Below are positions 12,946 through 18,054 of a stretch of DNA of 18,054 bases, one piece after another. This DNA is from Alistipes sp. UBA943 (GTDB taxonomy: Bacteria > Bacteroidota > Bacteroidia > Bacteroidales > Rikenellaceae). The stretch is taken from contig DBDB01000026.1 in assembly GCA_002293345.1 (NCBI GenBank), forward strand, positions 5,139-23,192. The letters run 5' to 3'. The position numbers and the translations under genes are program-made. The notes under the pieces are model-generated. The model had not been told where the DNA came from and searched no databases. It was given only the letters and a program-made list of their open reading frames with translations. Each line of letters starts with the position of its first letter. Position 1 is the first letter of the stretch.

Positions 12946-13143
12946 CTCCTCCCCGCGCCGGATTTTGCCCGTGACCAATTGGATGGTCATCTGTTTGATC
13001 ATACCTCCTACAGTTACTTCTGGACCTCCCAGCCCGCCTCTACGACAACTGCGCATTGGTTCCGCTTCGGCATAAATGCCACGAACACGACGCTTTCCGA
13101 GCTCTTCAACTACGCCTGGTCCCTCCGTTGTATAAAGATCTAA
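12946..13143 (+). pseudogene. Promoterless 65-codon FISUMP-like gene tail (cassette 1)
   Basis: From CTC at 12946 to TAA at 13141-13143 an open frame of 65 codons reads LLPAPDFARDQLDGHLFD, then YFWTSQ, and ends NYAWSLRCIKI. The pattern LPA-x-DG-x-L, an aromatic-Trp pair in the middle, and AWSLRCI at the end matches the C-terminus of proteins with the Fibrobacter succinogenes major paralogous domain (FISUMP), which are normally several hundred residues and often lipoproteins. There is no start codon, promoter or upstream part: the sequence before it is the gap terminator. A second tail of equal length lies inverted at 16418-16615. It is a relic or a silent donor segment rather than an independent gene. 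Confidence 0.6.
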
Positions 13144-13159
13144 TGTAGGGCGGGATAAG
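13123..13159 (+). repeat. 37-bp perfect inverted repeat, left copy
   Basis: Starts CTCCGTTGTATAAAGATC and ends GGGCGGGATAAG. It is the exact reverse complement of 16402-16438, with mismatches on both sides. It covers the last six codons of cassette 1 (LRCIKI), its stop codon and 16 bases beyond. It ends 12 bases before the cls stop codon. Confidence 0.95.
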
Positions 13160-13171
13160 ATTTTGAAAAAG

Positions 13172-14593
13172 CTACATCAGTGGCGAGAAGAGCCTCATGA
13201 ATGATTCGGCGAGGCGCTGTGGCCATGGGCGACGGAACCACCGCACGGGTTTGAGTCGTTCGCAGGCACGCAGGTCGTCAATGAAGGTCTGTTGCATTTG
13301 CTCGTTGAAGGATCGGTCGTAGACGAAGGCATTGCTCTCGAAATTGTGCTCGAAGGATCGGAAGTCCATATTCGCGGATCCGCATATGGTCAGTTCGTCA
13401 TCCACGACGAGGAGTTTGGCATGCAGGAATCCGGATTTGTAGAACCACACACGCACTCCGGAACGCACCATATCGTCGATAAACGAGTGCATGGCTTTAC
13501 CGACATACCACGAGTCGGAGTGTTTGGGCAGCATGAGTTGCACGTCGATACCGCTCAGCGCGGCGGTTTGCAGCAACATGTTCAGCCCCTCGGTGGGAAG
13601 GAAGTAGGGTGTTTGAATCCAGATGCGCTCCTTCGCGGCCGCAACGGCCAGCATGACTGCTTGCAGGAGCGACCGCCAAGGCCCGTACGGGCCGCTCGGC
13701 ACGAACTGCATGACACCCTCAGTGTAGTCAGACAGGTCGGGAAAGAACTCGGCCGAATCGACGCGTATCTGTGACACGGTAGACCAATCGACCAGGAAGA
13801 CGGATTGCAGTCCATACACGCCCTTACCTTCGATCTTGAAGTGGTTGTCTCGCCACGTGCCACCCCATTTGGGTCCCGCGATATAGCGATCCGCGATGTT
13901 CATTCCGCCGAAGAATCCGATACGTCCATCTATAACGACCACTTTCCGGTGATTCCGGTAGTTCATTTTGCGCGTAAAGAGCGGGAACCTCACCTCGAGG
14001 AACGGATACACCTCGATACCCCCCTCACGCATGCGCCGGAAGTGACGTTTCTTGAGCTTTTTACTCCCCACATCGTCATAGAGCAGTCGCACCTTCACCC
14101 CCTCGGCAGCTTTACGCAGTAGTGCGTCGATGAGACGGTTGCCGATCTCGTCCGGTTCGACGATGTAGTAGAAGATATGGATGTGGTGCTGTGCCCGTTC
14201 GATCTCTTCGAGAAGGGCTTCCATTTTGGACGCGCCATCGCAATAGGCGGTCAGTCGACTTCCGTGGAACGGCGTGGCGTGCGACAGTTTTTCAAGCATC
14301 GCCGCCATCGGTTTGTATTCGTCCGGCACGGGTGCCTCAGCACGCCGCACGCGCGCGGGCAGCGAGTAGACCATGATGCGCTTATAGGTACGCCGCGATA
14401 TGAACCGTTGCCGCCGCAAGTCCTGCCCGAAAAAGAAGTAGAAAAAGAGTCCCACGACGGGCGCAAAGAGCACGAACAGCACCCACGGCGCGGCTTTTAG
14501 CGGATTACGGTTACCTGCAATGATGACCAGCACGACACCGATAACCGTCGCCGCGTAGAGGATCGAGAAGAGGGATGTCAGCAGCAGCTGCAT
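13172..14593 (-). CDS. cls: Cardiolipin synthase (PLD superfamily)
   Basis: The 473-residue protein has two N-terminal membrane segments (about residues 5-26 and 36-56), then two phospholipase D catalytic motifs: HxK(x4)D at H215, K217 and D222 (NYRNHRKVVVIDG, followed by GFFGGMNIADRY) and at H391, K393 and D398 (FLHAKLLVVDD, followed by CGSANMDFRSFEHNFE). By family it joins two phosphatidylglycerols to cardiolipin and glycerol on the inner membrane. Length and order are those of ClsA-type enzymes. It lies four bases after the DUF4837 gene and is the second gene of that operon. Its 3' end borders cassette 1, and no hairpin terminator of its own is seen between them. Confidence 0.95.
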   Translation of the reverse strand: MQLLLTSLFSILYAATVIGVVLVIIAGNRNPLKAAPWVLFVLFAPVVGLFFYFFFGQDLRRQRFISRRTYKRIMVYSLPARVRRAEAPVPDEYKPMAAMLEKLSHATPFHGSRLTAYCDGASKMEALLEEIERAQHHIHIFYYIVEPDEIGNRLIDALLRKAAEGVKVRLLYDDVGSKKLKKRHFRRMREGGIEVYPFLEVRFPLFTRKMNYRNHRKVVVIDGRIGFFGGMNIADRYIAGPKWGGTWRDNHFKIEGKGVYGLQSVFLVDWSTVSQIRVDSAEFFPDLSDYTEGVMQFVPSGPYGPWRSLLQAVMLAVAAAKERIWIQTPYFLPTEGLNMLLQTAALSGIDVQLMLPKHSDSWYVGKAMHSFIDDMVRSGVRVWFYKSGFLHAKLLVVDDELTICGSANMDFRSFEHNFESNAFVYDRSFNEQMQQTFIDDLRACERLKPVRWFRRPWPQRLAESFMRLFSPLM

Positions 14594-14597
14594 GGCG

Positions 14598-15590
14598 TTA
14601 TGGTTGCACAGGAAAGTGCATCAGGTATAGCAGGTGTTCCGTTTCGCGGAGGTAGTTGCGCTTGGGCTGCTTGGGAGAGAAGACGTACGTGTCGAGTGTC
14701 AGGACACGGTTCGTGGTCGTGTCGATGGTGGTATAGCTGACGAAGGGGCCTCCCATGAAATCACCCTCGACGTCCCAGAACCCCCGCATCTCGAACCACA
14801 GCCGTCCCTCCAACCGGAACATGCGGTATTGCGGTGCGAAGACCGTGGCGGTGGTCATGTACGATCCGTCGCTCGGTCCCGGGACACGTTTCACGAAGCG
14901 GTTGCGTGCCTCCAACAGGGATGCTTCGTCGATCGCCTCGGCACCTTCGTACGGGTACGAGTAGAGCATGAATCCCTGGCTCGCGGTGGGGAATTCGTAA
15001 CGGAACCAAACGAAATCGTCACTCCGTTGTGCCAACACGTAACCTTGCGGCACATGCATCTCCACACCGAACATCTCACGGATGAGTTTTTCGTGTTCCG
15101 GCTGGTTGAACTGCCGCGCGAACGCAATGGAACGGTCACGTTCCGCCGCCTCGAAGAGGGCTGCCAGCGTTTCCCTGTTCAGGGAAACGAATTGCGTGAG
15201 CGCGGCAGCCGTGGGGCCCTGCAACGTGGCAACGATCTGTGGCGCTGCCGTGACGTTGTATCGCACACCCACCTCCGGCACCTCGACCGATGGATCCACC
15301 AACACTTTGAGTATATTCCGGTGGTCTGCGATCAACCCTTTGTAACTCGTGTCCGGCACACGCATCATCGTGAAATGGGGCTCCTCCTCCATCAGGTAGG
15401 GGATCGGAGCTTGGAACGTCTCACGCAACGCCGTGCCTAAATCACCTTCCCACAATGGTTGGTCGATCACCACGATCAATTCGTAGGGAGCCCCTTGCGA
15501 CGTTTTGGTGGTGTCGGTGACTGAACGGAACGCCTTGCAACCCATCGACAGGCCGCAAGAGAGCAAAACAAGGCAGACGATTTTCTTCAT
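14598..15590 (-). CDS. DUF4837 family lipoprotein
   Basis: A 330-residue protein with a lipoprotein signal (MKKIVCLVLLSCGLSMGC, Cys 18 in the lipobox LSMGC) and the DUF4837 pattern: PYELIVVIDQPLWEGDLGTALRE near the start, then MRVPDTSYKGLIADHRNILKV, QRSDDFVWFRYEFP, and an RLWFEMRGFWDVEGDFMGGPFVSY block close to the end. The family is found in Bacteroidetes; its role is unknown to me. It should be anchored in the outer membrane or periplasm. It is the first gene of an operon with cls, four bases apart, hinting at an envelope role. Its start is 51 bases from the divergent manA, with a symmetric promoter region between them. Confidence 0.9.
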   Translation of the reverse strand: MKKIVCLVLLSCGLSMGCKAFRSVTDTTKTSQGAPYELIVVIDQPLWEGDLGTALRETFQAPIPYLMEEEPHFTMMRVPDTSYKGLIADHRNILKVLVDPSVEVPEVGVRYNVTAAPQIVATLQGPTAAALTQFVSLNRETLAALFEAAERDRSIAFARQFNQPEHEKLIREMFGVEMHVPQGYVLAQRSDDFVWFRYEFPTASQGFMLYSYPYEGAEAIDEASLLEARNRFVKRVPGPSDGSYMTTATVFAPQYRMFRLEGRLWFEMRGFWDVEGDFMGGPFVSYTTIDTTTNRVLTLDTYVFSPKQPKRNYLRETEHLLYLMHFPVQP

Positions 15591-15595
15591 AGCGA

Positions 15596-15623
15596 TAAAG
15601 ATACAATTTATTATGTATCTTTA
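15596..15623. promoter_or_regulatory. Symmetric divergent promoter/palindrome
   Basis: TAAAGATAC (15596-15604) and GTATCTTTA (15615-15623) form a perfect 9-bp inverted repeat around a 10-base A/T centre. Each arm read outward gives TATCTTTA, one base off the -7 consensus TAnnTTTG, pointing to DUF4837 on the left (5 bases before its ATG) and to manA on the right (18 bases before its ATG). It may be two back-to-back -7 boxes, an operator, or both. Confidence 0.45.
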
Positions 15624-15641
15624 CAAAACCAAACCCGTGAA

Positions 15642-16421
15642 ATGAGACCGCAACTGCTTCAATCGACCGTCAAGCAACTCCTTTGGGGTAGTGAATGTTG
15701 GGTGTGCACCCCGCCTTCGTTGCCGTTGCTTTTGAAGTATATCGACGTGCGCGACGACCTGTCGATCCAGGTGCATCCGGACGATGCATTGGCACGCCGC
15801 CGTCACGATAAGAGCGGCAAGACGGAGATGTGGTATGTCATGGACGCCGATCCGGGAGCGAGTTTATTGGCCGGTTTCGTGCAACCGATCACACCCGAGG
15901 AGTACGACCGTCGTGTCACGGACGACACGTTGCATGAGGTGTTGCAACGCTATCCTGTCGCATCGGGAGATGTGTTTTACCTGCCTGCGGGCACGCCTCA
16001 CAGCATCGGTTCCGGGATCCGCATCGCGGAGATACAACAGCCTTCGGACGTCACGTATCGGATCAGCGACTTCGGGCGTTTGGATGCGGACGGACGCCCC
16101 CGCGAGCTGCATACGGAATTGGCACGTGAGGCGATGAACTTTGCGGCATGCGGTGCCAAGGTGACCTACACGTCACAATCCGACAAAGAGGTTGTGTTGG
16201 TACGTTCGCCCTACTTCACCACGTCGCTGTACGACCTGACACGTCCCATGACACTCACTCCGCAAGGCATTTGTGCCGTGATGATCGTGCATGGGGAGGG
16301 GGCAGTGGGTGATTTGCCTGTCAAGATGGGGGATGCTGTGTTGGTGTCGGAAGCCACCGAAATTTCCGGAAACCTACGATTTCTGTCCGTCCGCATCTCT
16401 CCTTATCCCGCCCTACATTAG
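15642..16421 (+). CDS. manA: Mannose-6-phosphate isomerase, class I, shortened
   Basis: A 259-residue cupin enzyme that interconverts mannose-6-phosphate and fructose-6-phosphate. Zinc ligands are all present: Gln 43 and His 45 (SIQVHPDD), Glu 62 (GKTEMWYV) and His 120 (LPAGTPHSIG), with EIQQPSDVTYRISDFGR supplying the catalytic Arg region. Bacteroidales homologues are usually about 320 residues; here the start KQLLWGSECWVC passes directly to PLLLKYIDVRDD, so roughly 60 residues that normally separate these two blocks are missing in frame. The last codons (PYPALH) and the stop lie in the 37-bp repeat, so the natural C-terminus has probably been replaced. Divergent from DUF4837-cls, convergent with tRNA-Leu. 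Activity seems possible but unsure. Confidence 0.88.
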   Translation: MRPQLLQSTVKQLLWGSECWVCTPPSLPLLLKYIDVRDDLSIQVHPDDALARRRHDKSGKTEMWYVMDADPGASLLAGFVQPITPEEYDRRVTDDTLHEVLQRYPVASGDVFYLPAGTPHSIGSGIRIAEIQQPSDVTYRISDFGRLDADGRPRELHTELAREAMNFAACGAKVTYTSQSDKEVVLVRSPYFTTSLYDLTRPMTLTPQGICAVMIVHGEGAVGDLPVKMGDAVLVSEATEISGNLRFLSVRISPYPALH

Positions 16422-16438
16422 ATCTTTATACAACGGAG
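16402..16438 (-). repeat. 37-bp perfect inverted repeat, right copy
   Basis: Exact reverse complement of 13123-13159, 3.2 kb away. On the plus strand it holds the last codons of manA and its TAG; on the minus strand it holds the LRCIKI end and TAA of cassette 2. The two stop codons on opposite strands overlap. Confidence 0.95.
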
Positions 16439-16615
16439 AGGGATGGCGACATTGAGATCATCGGGTCCGGATGACGGGTATGTACGATCTGCAGTGAAGT
16501 CGATGTTACACGCATACGCTGTGGTGGATACTTGTGCTTGCCAGTAGGATCCGAAGGTAGTCTGACGACTCAGCTGACCATCTTCCCAGCGACGATACCC
16601 CGCTGCGGGGAGGAG
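16418..16615 (-). pseudogene. 65-codon FISUMP-like gene tail (cassette 2)
   Basis: Read on the minus strand from 16615, 65 codons give LLPAAGYRRWEDGQLSRQ, then FGSYWQAQ, TTAYACNIDF and the end LNVAIPLRCIKI. LPAAGYR-x-DG-x-L, YW, AY-x-(I/L)-x-F and LRCI are the successive marks of a FISUMP-domain C-terminus. Cassette length from the first CTC to the end of the 37-bp repeat is 214 bases, exactly as in cassette 1. The frame is open upstream to an ATG at 16672, but that part runs through the tRNA-Leu terminator and has no similarity. No promoter other than that of the tRNA is seen. A remnant or silent donor tail, not a complete gene. Confidence 0.62.
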
Positions 16616-16622
16616 AAGGTGC

Positions 16623-16686
16623 AAAAAAAGACCCGCTGCAAGGGAGCAAACTTGGGCGGGGGGTGTTTGCAACCGAACAACGGGTC
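16623..16686 (-). terminator. Branched terminator of tRNA-Leu
   Basis: On the minus strand GACCCGTTG (16686-16678) pairs with CAGCGGGTC (16638-16630, one G-T), with an inner stem GCAAAC/GTTTGC (16670-16665 with 16651-16646), followed by seven T (16629-16623). Cassette 2 starts eight bases farther on. The rest of the gap, 16687-16734, shows nothing. Confidence 0.7.
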
Positions 16687-16734
16687 AACTTTGTATGTAG
16701 GAGGGAATTTTGACAGGCCCCTCTTGCGGCCCAG

Positions 16735-16816
16735 TGCGGATAAAGGGACTCGAACCCCCACGCCTCGCGGCACCAGATCCTAAGTCTGACGTGGCTACCA
16801 ATTACACCATATCCGC
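16735..16816 (-). tRNA. tRNA-Leu (TAG)
   Basis: The minus strand folds as an 82-nt class II tRNA: acceptor GCGGATA/TATCCGC, D arm with AATTGGTAG, anticodon stem CAGA/TCTG with loop CTTAGGA (anticodon TAG), variable arm TGCCGCGAGGCG, T arm with GTTCGAGTCCC, and discriminator A as expected for leucine. CCA is not encoded. Confidence 0.95.
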
Positions 16817-16828
16817 CTTAGCGTGGGG

Positions 16829-16860
16829 CAAAGATAAGAAGAAATATTATCTTTGCCAAA
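16829..16860 (-). promoter_or_regulatory. Promoter of tRNA-Leu
   Basis: On the minus strand TTTG (16860-16857), 20 bases, then TATCTTTG (16836-16829): exact consensus, 12 bases before the mature tRNA. Confidence 0.75.
16848..16855 (+). promoter_or_regulatory. -7 box of FAD-dependent dehydrogenase gene
   Basis: TATCTTTG on the plus strand, 15 bases before the ATG at 16871. It lies inside the spacer of the opposing tRNA-Leu promoter, so the two promoters overlap face to back. No TTTG at the -33 distance. Confidence 0.5.
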
Positions 16861-16870
16861 TCTTTTGGAT

Positions 16871-18054
16871 ATGTCGAAAAAAATCACGCTATCACTATCG
16901 CCGGCACAGGCTTCCGCCCCGAAAACCTACACCTCCATTGCGGCACGTCATGCGGGTGTCAGGGAGCAGGATGTGGCGTTGGTACGCGTCGTGAGCAGGT
17001 CTGTGGATGCACGTCGGGGACGGCTGAAGGTAAACCTGGCGCTGGAGTTATACGTGGACGGCGACGAGACACCGGCACCCGTGCATTTCGACTATCCGGA
17101 TGTAACTCATAAAACGGAGGTGATCATCGTGGGAGGGGGTCCTGCGGGACTGTTCGCGTCGTTGCGGTTGATCGAGATGGGACTTCGTCCCATCCTCCTC
17201 GAACGAGGCCGCGCGGTGTCTGAGCGCAAGCGCGACATCGCGCAAATCAACCGCAACGGCACGGTAGACACGGATTCAAATTACGCGTTCGGAGAGGGAG
17301 GTGCCGGCACCTTTTCGGACGGCAAGTTGTTCACACGCAGCAAGAAGCGCGGCGACTATCACAAGGCGTTGGAGGCGTTGGTATTCCACGGTGCGTCGGA
17401 GGAGATTCTCTACGAGGCGCATCCGCATATCGGCACGGACAAGTTACCGGGTGTGATCACGAATATTCGGCGAACGATCGAGGCAGCGGGAGGCGAGATC
17501 GTGTTCGGGGCACGTGTCACGGATATTTTCGTCAAAAACGGTCGCGTCGCGGGTGTCGAGGCGAATGGGATACGTTATGAGGGTGCTGCGGTGGTGCTGG
17601 CGACGGGACACTCGGCACGCGATATTTATGAGTTGCTTCACGAGAGGGGCGTGCGGTTGGAGGCGAAACCATTCGCGATGGGCGTGCGTATCGAACATCC
17701 ACAGGCGCTGATCGACGATATTCAGTATCATGGACATCGCGAGTTCCTTCCCGCGGCGAGCTATTCACTCGTCAGTCAGGAGTCGGGACGTGGCGTCTAT
17801 TCATTCTGCATGTGTCCGGGCGGGATCATGGTGCCAGCTCTGACGGATGCCGCACAGTCGGTCGTGAACGGCATGTCGTCGAGCGCCCGCAACTCCCCGT
17901 TCGCCAATTCGGGACTCGTCACCGAGGTACGTCTCTCGGATTTTGAGCACTTGCGAGCTACCCGGGGCGCGCTTGCTGGAATGGAATTCCAGCAGCGTCT
18001 CGAAGAGACCGCGCGACGTGCCGGATCTCGACTTCCGCTCCGACCTGTATTCCC
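16871..18054 (+). CDS. FAD-dependent (NAD(FAD)-utilizing) dehydrogenase, 3' end cut off
   Basis: The frame is open for 394 codons to the window edge. After about 80 residues of the N-terminal domain common in this family (SIAARHAGVREQDVALVRVVSRSVDARRG), a dinucleotide-binding Rossmann motif begins at residue 84 (VIIVGGGPAGLFASLRLIEMG, GGGPAG at 88-93, ending LLERG). Further marks are NYAFGEGGAGTFSDGKLFTR, VVLATGHSARDIYELL and YSFCMCPGGIMVPA, all typical of the COG2509-type uncharacterised FAD dehydrogenases of about 510-550 residues. It should bind FAD in the cytoplasm; the substrate is unknown. Divergent from tRNA-Leu. Roughly the last quarter of the protein lies outside the window. Confidence 0.9.
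   Translation, partial: MSKKITLSLSPAQASAPKTYTSIAARHAGVREQDVALVRVVSRSVDARRGRLKVNLALELYVDGDETPAPVHFDYPDVTHKTEVIIVGGGPAGLFASLRLIEMGLRPILLERGRAVSERKRDIAQINRNGTVDTDSNYAFGEGGAGTFSDGKLFTRSKKRGDYHKALEALVFHGASEEILYEAHPHIGTDKLPGVITNIRRTIEAAGGEIVFGARVTDIFVKNGRVAGVEANGIRYEGAAVVLATGHSARDIYELLHERGVRLEAKPFAMGVRIEHPQALIDDIQYHGHREFLPAASYSLVSQESGRGVYSFCMCPGGIMVPALTDAAQSVVNGMSSSARNSPFANSGLVTEVRLSDFEHLRATRGALAGMEFQQRLEETARRAGSRLPLRPVF

Noticed and set aside
11905..13056. 383-codon minus-strand ORF opposite gap
   Set aside because: Antisense shadow of a conserved GAPDH gene; no recognisable protein.
12946..16615. Composite transposon with the cassettes as IS ends
   Set aside because: No transposase is present, no target-site duplication is visible next to the 37-bp repeats, and the repeat is the 3' end of a coding frame.

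Overview
The window looks like chromosomal DNA of a Bacteroidales bacterium with fairly high GC for that order. An Alistipes/Rikenellaceae-type genome is my best guess, but only a guess. The reasons are promoters of the form TTTG-N20-TAnnTTTG (found intact four times), almost no Shine-Dalgarno sites, an archaeal/eukaryotic-type prolyl-tRNA synthetase, an ATP-dependent PEP carboxykinase, and DUF4837, FadL/OmpP1-like and OmpA-like envelope proteins. There is no phage, transposase, CRISPR array or rRNA. Coding DNA is mostly housekeeping; the unusual material lies between genes.

Layout. 1-98 is a piece of a dispersed intergenic repeat. 103-876 (-) is a radical SAM protein, divergent from pckA (941-2548 +), which ends in a strong terminator shared with a small XRE regulator (2595-2822 -). 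Divergent from that regulator is a strong promoter (2864-2895 +) followed by a folded ~88-nt candidate small RNA ending in seven T. Next come a hairpin-rich insert (2989-3137), a truncated DUF3795 gene, a P-loop kinase-like gene overlapping it by 4 nt, and tRNA-Ser(CGA), all on the minus strand. 4206-7069 (+) carries a six-codon leader ORF, an aromatic- and serine-rich lipoprotein and a FadL-like outer membrane protein. 7077-7437 is a string of seven short hairpins. 7468-10402 (+) is a tight cluster: proS, a cation diffusion facilitator without its C-terminal domain, an ECF sigma factor and a 55-residue acidic protein. An OmpA-like protein (10539-11735 -) is divergent from gap (11902-12909 +).

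The right part (12946-16615) is the most interesting. The operon DUF4837 lipoprotein-cls (-) and the divergent manA (+) are bracketed by two oppositely oriented 214-nt gene-tail cassettes. Each encodes 65 codons resembling the C-terminus of Fibrobacter-major-paralogous-domain (FISUMP) proteins, has no start of its own, begins with the same 13 nt just behind an intrinsic terminator, and ends in a perfect 37-bp repeat that covers the last five codons, the stop and 17 nt beyond the stop codon's first bases. The right copy overlaps and supplies the last codons of manA. An 18-mer identical to the left edge of the first cassette also follows the T-tract of the candidate small RNA. These may be silent tails for gene conversion, relics of a mobile element that targets terminators, or decayed paralogues. 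The window ends with tRNA-Leu(TAG) (-) and a divergent FAD-dependent dehydrogenase that runs off the edge.
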